DNA of 11,799 nt from Ktedonobacterales bacterium (GTDB lineage Bacteria; Chloroflexota; Ktedonobacteria; Ktedonobacterales; JADMIN01), in the NCBI GenBank assembly GCA_025935235.1, contig JAICVT010000104.1, forward strand, positions 1 through 11,799, given 5' to 3'. Under the pieces are notes generated by a model, which was given only the letters and a program-made list of their open reading frames with translations, did not search any database and was not told the origin of the DNA. The stretch's first letter is position 1. Each line of letters begins with the position of its first letter. Positions 6,471-11,799 of the stretch are shown here, one piece after another. A program made the translations under genes and the position numbers.

Positions 6471-7484
6471 ATGGCTGATGGAGTGATAGAGAACGTAGCG
6501 GTTGCGGCGCCAGCGCTCAGCGCGCTGTCCGAGGCGGTGGCGCAGGTGGCGGAGCGGGCGCGGCTGAGCGTAGCGCAGGCCCAGGTGGGCAGCCGCGGCA
6601 TTGGCTCGGCCATCATCTGGGAGATCGGCCAGTCCGACGCCAGTGGCGAGGCCGAGGCGACCATCATCACCAACGCGCATGTCGTGGCAGCAGGGCGCAG
6701 TGAGCGCATCGCCCTGCGGCTCAGCGACGGGCGCCAGATCGAGGCGCAACTGCTGGCGATTGATCCGGAGCATGATCTGGCGGCGCTGCGCGCGCGGGCG
6801 CGTGGCCTGCGCGCCGCTGACATCGGCGACTCCAGCGCGCTGCGAATGGGCGAGCTTGTGGTGGCGATTGGCAATCCGTTTGGCATCGAGGCCGCCGTGA
6901 CGACTGGGGTGGTCTCGGCCCAGGCGCCCGTGGACCCCGATCTGGAGTTAGAGCCAGCCCTGCCGCGCGACTCCGGCTGGCGGGGCCGCCGCTTCGCGCG
7001 AGTCGAGCTGGTGCAGGCCGACATCCGGCTCTACCCTGGCAACTCGGGCGGGCCGCTGCTCGACGCGCGTGGCCGCGTCGTCGGCGTCAACGCGATGGTC
7101 GGCGGCGGGCTAGGCTTCGCCATCCCCAGCAACACTGTGCGCCGCTTCCTCGATGAGACCGGACGCAGCGGCCAGCGCGCTTATATCGGCGTGCAAGCGC
7201 AGACCGTGCCGCTGACGCCGTCACAGCGCCAGCGCGCAGGCATCACGCACGAGACCGTGCCGCTGATCGTTGCGGTCGAGGCGGGCGGCCCAGCCGAGGC
7301 GGCGGGCATCCTGGTGGGCGACGCGCTGCTCTCGGTGGATGGCCGCGCCACGCAGAGCGCCGAGCACCTCGTGCGCCTGCTCAACCGCGCGGGAACGGCG
7401 GGCCAGCCGCGCACGCTGGAGGCGCTACGTGGCGGCCAGCGTATCACGATCACGCTGACCCCCGTGTTGCGCGCTGCCGCCTAG
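6471..7484 (+). CDS. HtrA-like serine protease (S1C) with one PDZ domain, second of the pair
   Basis: The protein has 337 residues with the same plan as its upstream neighbour. An N-terminal helix of about 40 residues without a signal peptide comes first. The trypsin-like domain (about 40-228) has triad residues His70 (TNAHVV), Asp102 (PEHDLAALRA) and Ser192 in a canonical GNSGGPL (190-196). One PDZ domain lies at about 238-333 (AYIGVQAQTVPL, GGPAEAAGILVGDALLSVDG). Gly135-Asn136-Pro137-Phe138 in VAIGNPFGIE is also standard HtrA. The two proteins are clearly related but far from identical, so the duplication is old or they were acquired separately. AAGGAAG, 9 bases before the ATG, supports the start. 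It should act as an oligomeric quality-control protease; the absence of an export signal suggests the cytoplasm. Confidence 0.9.
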   Translation: MADGVIENVAVAAPALSALSEAVAQVAERARLSVAQAQVGSRGIGSAIIWEIGQSDASGEAEATIITNAHVVAAGRSERIALRLSDGRQIEAQLLAIDPEHDLAALRARARGLRAADIGDSSALRMGELVVAIGNPFGIEAAVTTGVVSAQAPVDPDLELEPALPRDSGWRGRRFARVELVQADIRLYPGNSGGPLLDARGRVVGVNAMVGGGLGFAIPSNTVRRFLDETGRSGQRAYIGVQAQTVPLTPSQRQRAGITHETVPLIVAVEAGGPAEAAGILVGDALLSVDGRATQSAEHLVRLLNRAGTAGQPRTLEALRGGQRITITLTPVLRAAA

Positions 7485-7501
7485 GCTGCCGCTGATTACT
7501 T

Positions 7502-7533
7502 CCCCCTCCGCCGACGTGAGCCGATGGAGGGGG
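7502..7533 (+). terminator. Possible terminator after the protease pair
   Basis: CCCCCTCC (7502-7509) pairs with GGAGGGGG (7526-7533) across a 16-base loop, 17 bases after the protease stop codon. The following sequence, TCGTATCATA, is only mildly T-rich, so termination strength is uncertain. Confidence 0.45.
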
Positions 7534-7588
7534 TCGTATCATAGGTGTGGAGTGGCTGGCGGCGGCGCTGGCGGTTGGGCAGGGACGG

Positions 7589-7722
7589 GCGGGTAAACCC
7601 GCTGGCTAAGGGCGTTCCGCCGCAAAGCCCGCCTGCGCAGGCTGGAGAGCGCTCTATCGGCTCTCAGGCCGCGGAGGCGGCCTTCGCGGCCCGCAGGCCA
7701 CCTGGCCCGCGGCTTCAGCCGC
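7589..7722. repeat. Cluster of GC-rich palindromes upstream of the LuxR-type gene
   Basis: Five short palindromes sit side by side in the 298-base gap between the second protease and the regulator. They are GCGGGTAAACCCGC (7589-7602), GCCTGCGCAGGC (7631-7642), GAGAGC/GCTCTC (7645-7650 with 7660-7665), GGCCGC/GCGGCC (7667-7672 with 7677-7682) and GCGGCTTCAGCCGC (7709-7722). This density of hairpins in a non-coding gap resembles dispersed intergenic repeat elements. I see no coding frame with protein-like composition and no clear promoter here. Confidence 0.55.
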
Positions 7723-7782
7723 CCGTTGCCCCGCGCCGGACGATGACTGGCCATCTCGCTCGCTGCTCTCGAAGGATTCTGG

Positions 7783-8517
7783 ATGCGTATCTACATCATC
7801 TCGCCCTACCCGACGGTGCGCGCCGGGCTGACCGCGCTCGCCCGTGAGCAGCCCGGCTGGGATGTCGTGGGCGCAAGCGCCCCCGCGGCGCTATCCGTGA
7901 GCGCCGACCAGCCAGCAGGCGCCTCTGCCGAATCAACCGAATCAACCACGTCGCTGGACATCGCGCTGCTCGATCTGGACGCCAGCTTCGATGCCGAGTT
8001 GGTGACGGGCTGGCTGGAGGCGCTGCGCCCGCGTAGCGGCGTGGTGGCGCTCGGCGCGGCGGAGTCGCCCGGCGCTGGTCGTGGTGAGAGTCGTGGGGCG
8101 CGCGAGCGAGTCTCGCGCCAGACGGTGGAGCTGGCGCGGCTGGTGGCGGCGGATGGCCTGGGCTTTGGCGCGCTGCCCCGCGATGCGAGCGCCGAGGAGA
8201 TTGTCGCCGCCGTCACCGCCGCCGCCAGCGGGCTGACCGCGCTCGACCGCGGCCTTGCGCTGGAGGCCTTCGCCGGGCTGGCGCGTGGCGTCCGCGCCGA
8301 GCCAGTCAGCGAGCCGACCGAGCCGCTGACGGCGCGCGAGCGCGAGGTGCTGCAGCTGCTCGCGCAGGGCATCCCCAACAAGCAGATCGCCCAGCGGCTC
8401 ACCATCAGCGAGCATACCGTCAAGTTCCATGTCTCGGCCATCATGACCAAGCTGGGCGCCGCCAGCCGCACCGAGGCGGTGACCACGGCGGCGCGGCGCG
8501 GCCTGCTGCTGCTTTGA
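7783..8517 (+). CDS. NarL/LuxR-type regulator with degenerate receiver domain
   Basis: The protein has 244 residues. The C-terminal domain (about 181-244) is an intact LuxR helix-turn-helix: PLTAREREVLQLLAQGIPNK, then QIAQRLTISEHTVKFHVSAI and LGAASRTEAV. The N-terminal part follows the NarL receiver pattern (IYIISPYPTVRAGL at 3-16; DIALLDLD at 59-66). However, the acidic pair expected near residues 7-9 is replaced (SPYP), the Thr/Ser after strand 4 is Gly91, and the Lys of the GYLLKDA motif is Arg133 in GALPRDA. Only Asp64 remains as a possible phosphoacceptor. Two low-complexity inserts (about 33-57 and 92-115) lengthen loops. Phosphorylation-independent regulation is therefore likely. No histidine kinase is in view. 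GAAGGA about six bases before the ATG supports the start. Confidence 0.85.
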   Translation: MRIYIISPYPTVRAGLTALAREQPGWDVVGASAPAALSVSADQPAGASAESTESTTSLDIALLDLDASFDAELVTGWLEALRPRSGVVALGAAESPGAGRGESRGARERVSRQTVELARLVAADGLGFGALPRDASAEEIVAAVTAAASGLTALDRGLALEAFAGLARGVRAEPVSEPTEPLTAREREVLQLLAQGIPNKQIAQRLTISEHTVKFHVSAIMTKLGAASRTEAVTTAARRGLLLL

Positions 8518-8560
8518 GCCGCTGACCACGCATCCGAAGCCATCCGCTGCAAGCGGACTG

Positions 8561-8569
8561 TGCTATACT
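8561..8569 (+). promoter_or_regulatory. Extended -10 promoter for the small membrane protein
   Basis: TGCTATACT is an extended -10 (TG-N-TATACT), 53 bases before the ATG at 8622 and 44 bases after the regulator's stop. The position where a -35 would lie is occupied by a small hairpin, CCGCT/AGCGG (8544-8556), and no -35 match is seen. Confidence 0.45.
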
Positions 8570-8621
8570 GCCGCCGAGGTCGCGCCGAAGTCATTTCGCA
8601 GCAGAAGGGGACGCTGGAACG

Positions 8622-8864
8622 ATGCCCAAGCAGCGCAATCACCCGCACCTGCACAGGCGGCGTGGCGTCCCGCGCAGCGGCTTCCAGCTCCCGACGTACA
8701 ACACCTTCTCGCGATTGGGCGGCTTCGTGCCGCGCTACCCGCCCGGCTGGACTCCCCGGCAGGTCCCCCCGCGCTACCTCTACCTCTTCGGTGGGCTGGC
8801 CGCCGCTATCGTCGCGGTGATGCTGCTGGCCGTCGCGCTGGTCGCGCTCTTCGGCGGGCGCTGA
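8622..8864 (+). CDS. Small basic protein with one C-terminal membrane helix
   Basis: This is an 80-residue protein I do not recognise. The first 52 residues are basic and rich in Arg, Pro and aromatics (HPHLHRRRGVPR at 7-18; several Tyr/Phe; Pro-Pro at 40-41 and 49-50). Residues 54-77 form a single hydrophobic helix with only two or three residues after it, so it looks tail-anchored with the basic part in the cytoplasm. GAAGGGG lies 13 bases before the ATG, which is a little far. The composition (aromatic residues, one clean transmembrane segment, stop right after it) and the promoter just upstream favour a real gene over chance. It might work with the LuxR-type regulator immediately upstream, but nothing in the sequence shows that. 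Its end is directly followed by hairpin repeats. Confidence 0.65.
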   Translation: MPKQRNHPHLHRRRGVPRSGFQLPTYNTFSRLGGFVPRYPPGWTPRQVPPRYLYLFGGLAAAIVAVMLLAVALVALFGGR

Positions 8865-8872
8865 AGGCGGAA

Positions 8873-8911
8873 CCTCACCCCCAGCCCCCTCTCCCACGGG
8901 ACGAGGGGGAG
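8873..8911 (+). repeat. Intergenic GC-rich hairpin repeat, short form
   Basis: CCCCCTCTCCC (8885-8895) folds back on GGGA-C-GAGGGGG (8898-8909) with one bulged base. It is preceded by CCTCACCCCCAG. It starts within ten bases of the small gene's stop and may act as its terminator, although there is no T-tract. It belongs to the same family of repeats as the next two. Confidence 0.6.
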
Positions 8912-8974
8912 CCAGAGGAACCGCGCGTAAGGGGAACAGGCGGTGATCAGCGCACGATACGCCTGAAGCGGTTT

Positions 8975-9017
8975 CCCCTCCCTGAAGGGGAGGGGGCAGG
9001 GGGAGAGGTCGCGCCTG
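8975..9017 (+). repeat. Intergenic GC-rich hairpin repeat, long form
   Basis: CCCCTCCC (8975-8982) pairs with GGGAGGGG (8988-8995) around TGAAG, followed by GGCAGGGGGAGAGG and CGCGCC. It is almost the same as the reverse-oriented copy at 5028-5075, which marks it as a mobile or dispersed repeat rather than a gene-specific signal. Confidence 0.7.
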
Positions 9018-9045
9018 GTCGCCATCGCCACAAACTCTGGCCTGT

Positions 9046-9088
9046 CTTCCCCCTCCCCTGCGAGGGGACGGGGTTGGGGGGAGAGGTC
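9046..9088 (+). repeat. Intergenic GC-rich hairpin repeat, third copy of the cluster
   Basis: A C-run (CCCCCTCCCC) and the G-runs of GAGGGGACGGGG form an imperfect hairpin ending in GGGGGGAGAGGTC, the same tail as the long form. It ends just before the stop codon of the minus-strand Bax-inhibitor gene, so it could also terminate that transcript. Confidence 0.6.
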
Positions 9089-9091
9089 GGC

Positions 9092-9835
9092 TCAGTTGCC
9101 GCGCCCGAAGATGCGCAGCAGGCTCAGGAAGAGGTTGACGAAGTCGAGGAACAGGCGGAATGCCCCGATCAGCGCGATGCGGTGCGCGGTGTCGGCGTCA
9201 GCTGAGGAGGCCGCCAACGCCTGCCGCTTGATCCACTGCGTGTCATAGGCCGTCAACCCGCTGAAGATGACGACGCCCGCGATGCTGACGATCCAGTAGA
9301 GGACGGGGTTGGCCAGGAAGAAGTTGACCACCATCGCGATGATGAGGCCAACCAGCGCCATCAAAAAGACTGTGCCCAGCTTCGAGAGGTCCAGCTTGGT
9401 CGTGTAGCCGATCAGCGCCATCACGCCGAACATGCCCGCCGTCGTCAGAAACGCCGCCCAGATGCTGCTGGCGGAATACACCACGAAGATCGTCGAGATC
9501 ATAAAGCCAAAGATGGCCGTGAAGACCAGATACAGCACGGCTCCCGCCGCCGGACTGACCCGCCGCACGATCGGGTAGAAGGCGAACCCGACGATCAGGT
9601 AGAGCACGATCGAGCCGATCAGCACAATCGGATTTCCGACGAGCGAGACCACCTGCGGGTTGCCCAGCGCGAGCTGTTGCCCCAGCCCCAGCGCCACGCC
9701 GAAGCCCAGCAGCAGGCCGACCGCCAGCCACAGGTAGACTTGCCGCATGATCGCCGAGAAGTCCATGCGCCCCGCGCCCGCGTAGGCGCCAGGCGCGGCG
9801 TAGCCCTGATTGTAGCCCTGATTGTATTGATTCAT
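9092..9835 (-). CDS. Bax inhibitor-1 / TMBIM (YccA-YetJ type) membrane protein
   Basis: The protein has 247 residues. A soluble Gln/Asn/Gly/Tyr-rich N-terminus of about 25 residues includes a small repeat, YNQGYNQGY (4-12). Seven hydrophobic helices follow. The family hallmarks are in the last third: FSGLTAYDTQWIK (191-203, Asp198) and AFRLFLDFVNLFLSLLRI (225-242, Asp231). These two Asp residues correspond to the pair that in bacterial YetJ forms the pH-sensing, calcium-leak site. The loop between them (204-220) is longer than in YetJ. The start is fixed by GGAGG five bases before the ATG at 9835. The same frame stays open further upstream to an ATG at 9997, but that stretch lies inside the recA terminator hairpin and is not protein-like. 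It lies downstream of recA on the same strand. Confidence 0.9.
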   Translation of the reverse strand: MNQYNQGYNQGYAAPGAYAGAGRMDFSAIMRQVYLWLAVGLLLGFGVALGLGQQLALGNPQVVSLVGNPIVLIGSIVLYLIVGFAFYPIVRRVSPAAGAVLYLVFTAIFGFMISTIFVVYSASSIWAAFLTTAGMFGVMALIGYTTKLDLSKLGTVFLMALVGLIIAMVVNFFLANPVLYWIVSIAGVVIFSGLTAYDTQWIKRQALAASSADADTAHRIALIGAFRLFLDFVNLFLSLLRIFGRGN

Positions 9836-9945
9836 AAATGCCTCCCGAGTGCCTCTCGAACCCCGCGCCGCCTCGCGACGTGGCGCTGCGGCCTGCGTCT
9901 GCCGCCAGTATACGCCAAGACGCCAGCATGGCGACATCGGCGGAA

Positions 9946-9997
9946 ATGCAGCCAGCCCCAGCGCTCCACTGGCGGGAGTCGCTGGGGCTGGCTGCAT
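9946..9997 (-). terminator. Long perfect hairpin after recA, probable terminator
   Basis: Eighteen bases at 9946-9963 (core GCAGCCAGCCCCAGCG) are perfectly complementary to 9980-9997. An extra CTCC/GGAG pairing extends into the 16-base loop. It begins 21 bases after the recA stop codon. On the minus strand only TTTCC follows, so it lacks a good T-tract. It should still block or stabilise the recA transcript end and separate it from the downstream Bax-inhibitor gene. Confidence 0.65.
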
Positions 9998-10018
9998 GTC
10001 GCTCGCGTGTGGTCAGGA

Positions 10019-11146
10019 TTACTCGTCGTCGAGCGTGTCGTCGTCGGCCACGTCGGCCACGTCGGCGTCCAGGCTGCCGGGCGTGGAGGGCGCCATCGCG
10101 GCGCGAATCTGCGCCTCGATGCTGTTGGCGACCTCAGGATGCGCGCGCAGGAACTCCTTGGCGTTCTCGCGGCCCTGGCCCAGGCGCGTATCACCCATCG
10201 AGAAGAACGCGCCCGCCTTCTTGACGATACCCATCTCCAGGCCGATGTCAATCAGGCCGCCCTCGCGCGAGATGCCCTCGTTGAACATGATGTCGAACTC
10301 CGCCGTGCGGAAGGGCGCCGCGACTTTGTTCTTGACCACCTTCACGCGCGTGCGGTTGCCGACCACCTCTGTGCCAACCTTGATGGACTCGATGCGGCGG
10401 ATGTCCATGCGCACTGAGGCGTAGAACTTCAGCGCGCGTCCGCCTGGCGTCGTTTCGGGCGATCCGAACATCACGCCCACCTTCTCGCGGATCTGGTTGG
10501 TGAAGATGACGGTGGCGCCGGAGTTGTTGATGGCGCCGGTCAGCTTGCGCAGCGCCTGGCTCATCAGGCGGGCTTGCAGGCCGACGTGTGAATCGCCCAT
10601 CTCGCCTTCGATCTCGGCGCGCGGTACCAGCGCAGCCACCGAGTCCACCACGATCACATCCACCGCGCCGCTGCGCACCAGCATCTCCACGATCTCCAGC
10701 GCCTGCTCGCCAGTGTCGGGCTGCGAGATGAGCAGCTCATCTTTCTTCACGCCCAGCTTCTCGGCGTAGTCGGGATCCAGCGCGTGCTCGGCATCCACGA
10801 TGGCACAGACGCCGCCGTTGCGCTGCGAATTGGCGATCACATGCAGGCTGAGCGTCGTCTTGCCGGAGCTTTCCGGGCCATAGATCTCGGTGACGCGCCC
10901 GCGCGGCACACCGCCGATGCCCAGCGCCAGATCGAGCGCGATGGCGCCCGTCGGGATGGCGCCGACATGCACATGCGCGCGATGCTCACCCAGACGCATG
11001 ATGGCGCCCTTGCCGAAGCGCCGCTCAATCTGGCTCATGGTTGAATCGAGCGCCTTCTCGCGCTCACTGGCGCTGGCTCCATTGGCCCCGTTGGACCCAT
11101 TCGCGTGCGCGGTGGCCGCGCTGCTCGCGACACGATCTGCCGCCAT
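10019..11146 (-). CDS. recA: Recombinase RecA
   Basis: The protein has 375 residues. RecA forms ATP-dependent filaments on single-stranded DNA, pairs homologous strands and triggers LexA self-cleavage. The sequence shows the N-terminal helix with [16 protein letters not shown] (38-53), Walker A GPESSGKT (90-97), Walker B VIVVD (164-168), loop L1 around [10 protein letters not shown] (180-189), loop L2 around [17 protein letters not shown] (224-240), and an acidic C-terminal tail ending DDDTLDDE. Compared with E. coli RecA, about 20 extra residues rich in Ala, Asn, Gly and Ser precede the first helix. GAGGAG six bases before the ATG at 11146 supports this long start. No intein or frameshift is seen. 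It has its own SOS-type promoter and a terminator hairpin downstream. Confidence 0.98.
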   Translation of the reverse strand: MAADRVASSAATAHANGSNGANGASASEREKALDSTMSQIERRFGKGAIMRLGEHRAHVHVGAIPTGAIALDLALGIGGVPRGRVTEIYGPESSGKTTLSLHVIANSQRNGGVCAIVDAEHALDPDYAEKLGVKKDELLISQPDTGEQALEIVEMLVRSGAVDVIVVDSVAALVPRAEIEGEMGDSHVGLQARLMSQALRKLTGAINNSGATVIFTNQIREKVGVMFGSPETTPGGRALKFYASVRMDIRRIESIKVGTEVVGNRTRVKVVKNKVAAPFRTAEFDIMFNEGISREGGLIDIGLEMGIVKKAGAFFSMGDTRLGQGRENAKEFLRAHPEVANSIEAQIRAAMAPSTPGSLDADVADVADDDTLDDE

Positions 11147-11160
11147 ACCTCTCTCCTCGT

Positions 11161-11179
11161 CTGCGCGCTCGCCGCGCAG
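11161..11179 (-). promoter_or_regulatory. Leader hairpin next to the recA Shine-Dalgarno
   Basis: CTGCGCG (11161-11167) and CGCGCAG (11173-11179) form a perfect 7-bp stem with a five-base loop. On the minus strand it ends two bases before GAGGAG (11153-11158), the recA ribosome-binding site. It may tune recA translation; this is inferred from position. Confidence 0.4.
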
Positions 11180-11323
11180 CCTGGCTCTTGTTTGTTGATG
11201 ACCTGCGGTAGCTGGTAGTCGTTGCTGATGCTCTCGTCGCTGCGCAATCGCGCGTCAGGGATGTGATTGGGATGATCGCTCTGGGGATGCCACAGCGGAT
11301 GGGATAGTGACGCGGGCGTCAAT

Positions 11324-11337
11324 CGAACATACGTACT
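11324..11337 (-). promoter_or_regulatory. SOS (LexA) box of recA
   Basis: The 14 bases CGAACATACGTACT (plus strand) match the Gram-positive-type SOS/Cheo box CGAACRNRYGTTYC at 12 of 14 positions. Read on the recA strand the site ends TATGTTCG. It directly follows the -10 and covers the expected transcription start, the position where LexA would block initiation. LexA itself is not in the window. Confidence 0.7.
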
Positions 11338-11338
11338 A

Positions 11339-11367
11339 ATTGTACGCGATTGACCCCTGGCCGTCAA
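11339..11367 (-). promoter_or_regulatory. recA promoter, sigma-70 type
   Basis: On the minus strand TTGACG (11362-11367) and TACAAT (11339-11344) are separated by exactly 17 bases. Each hexamer is a 5/6 match to consensus. Transcription would start near 11332, inside the SOS box, giving a leader of about 185 bases. Confidence 0.75.
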
Positions 11368-11456
11368 CGAATTATTCTGACGCGCGGCCAGCGCGCCGGA
11401 AATCAGTTCAGGACATTCAGATGTGGCGTTCCAAAGGATCTCCTCAGCCCCAGACG

Positions 11457-11799
11457 CTACGGAAGTCCTGGCGCCTGCGGCTGCTCGGTCGCGCGCGGCG
11501 TCGGCGGGCGGTCAGCCGTCTGCTGGCGCTCATCCGCCAGCCGCGCCTCGCCCGTCAGATCGGCGCGAAGCTGCTCCATATCCACCCACACGCCCAGCGC
11601 CGCGCTAAACTCCTCGCAGTGGCCGTGCTCGTGTTGGCGCATCATGCGCAGCAGCCCACCGACGCTCGGCCCGCGCGATGGCTTGCCATCCGCGCGCGGC
11701 GGGGCCAGTTCGGCGATGCGGCGCTGCGCCCACCCGGCGCCGCCAACCGCCAGTGCGCTGGAGACGATGCGCACGCTCGTCCCCTGGAGCGCGCCCAGC
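11457..11799 (-). CDS. Hypothetical protein, C-terminal part only (start lies beyond the window)
   Basis: The frame is open from the window edge to a TAG at 11457-11459, about 113 codons. A GTG at 11774 could start it, but the frame continues in coding-like composition to the edge (LGALQGTS before it), so this is more likely the end of a longer gene. I do not recognise the family. It has a His-rich helix, MMRQHEHGHCEEF, followed by an acidic/hydrophobic segment (SAALGVWVDMEQLRADL) and a Pro/Gln-rich, probably disordered tail of about 30 residues. The His-rich helix faintly recalls the last metal-binding helix of DinB-like proteins, but this is weak. It ends about 90 bases upstream of the recA promoter, on the same strand. 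Confidence 0.5.
   Translation of the reverse strand, partial: LGALQGTSVRIVSSALAVGGAGWAQRRIAELAPPRADGKPSRGPSVGGLLRMMRQHEHGHCEEFSAALGVWVDMEQLRADLTGEARLADERQQTADRPPTPRATEQPQAPGLP

Larger units (their letters stand above)
11147..11456. other. 310-base non-coding stretch: recA leader and promoter
   Basis: From right to left, this gap holds about 90 bases after the partial gene's stop with nothing recognised. Next come the recA -35 and -10, the SOS box, and then a leader of about 185 bases. The leader contains one GC-rich hairpin next to the Shine-Dalgarno. No coding frame in the leader has protein-like composition. Confidence 0.6.

Noticed and set aside
8560..8820. Overlapping plus-strand frame of 86 codons at the small membrane protein
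   Set aside because: Ser/Arg/Thr-rich composition, and its start overlaps the promoter -10. The alternative frame at 8622 gives a coherent transmembrane protein.
7806..8897. Minus-strand open frame of 363 codons opposite the LuxR-type gene
   Set aside because: Ser/Ala/Arg-rich antisense shadow that starts inside repeat sequence.
8873..9088. CRISPR array
   Set aside because: The repeats are unequal, self-complementary hairpins without regular spacers, and no cas gene is present.
9836..9997. Longer start (ATG 9997) for the Bax-inhibitor protein
   Set aside because: The added 54 residues are encoded partly by the recA terminator hairpin and are not protein-like. ATG 9835 has an excellent Shine-Dalgarno.

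Overview
The window is GC-rich chromosomal DNA from a bacterium with dense, mostly short-spaced genes. I lean towards Chloroflexota. The reasons are a Firmicutes/Actinobacteria-type SOS box in front of recA, a menaquinone-type prenyltransferase, GC-rich hairpin repeats between genes, and the protein types present (ArsR-like winged-helix regulator with MFS exporter, S1C proteases, Bax-inhibitor-1 protein). The assignment is an inference. There is no rRNA or tRNA gene, no transposase and no CRISPR array.

Left part (1-3429). A 3'-truncated MFS exporter (minus) diverges from an ArsR-like winged-helix regulator (plus). The exporter has a readable promoter with a 13-base palindrome lying against its -10 and inside its spacer, which looks like a regulator-controlled efflux unit. 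The regulator converges on a MarR-family gene (minus). The MarR gene diverges from an NAD(P)-binding atypical SDR (plus), a second regulator/enzyme pair.

Middle (3430-8864). A MenA-like prenyltransferase lies downstream of a DinB-fold gene on the minus strand and probably shares its transcript. After a 395-base stretch holding an intergenic repeat come two tandem HtrA-like (S1C) serine proteases with PDZ domains. Both have complete catalytic triads but no visible signal peptide or membrane anchor. A cluster of GC-rich palindromes follows. Then come an orphan NarL/LuxR-type regulator whose receiver domain has lost most of its phosphorylation residues, and an 80-residue, probably tail-anchored basic protein with its own extended -10 promoter.

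Right part (8865-11799). Hairpin repeats fill the gap before a Bax-inhibitor-1/TMBIM-type membrane protein (minus). Upstream of that on the same strand is recA, which carries a low-complexity N-terminal extension. Between the two is a perfect 18-bp hairpin, probably the recA terminator. The recA promoter is unusually clear: TTGACG, 17 bases, TACAAT, then a SOS box over the expected start point. A gene truncated at the right edge (minus) ends upstream of it.

Most of the content belongs to known families, and I do not see a clear new multi-gene defence or metabolic system. The most useful leads are the operator architecture of the MFS/ArsR pair, the cytoplasmic-looking protease pair beside an atypical regulator, the small tail-anchored protein, the SOS-controlled recA with its leader hairpin, and the families of intergenic hairpin repeats.
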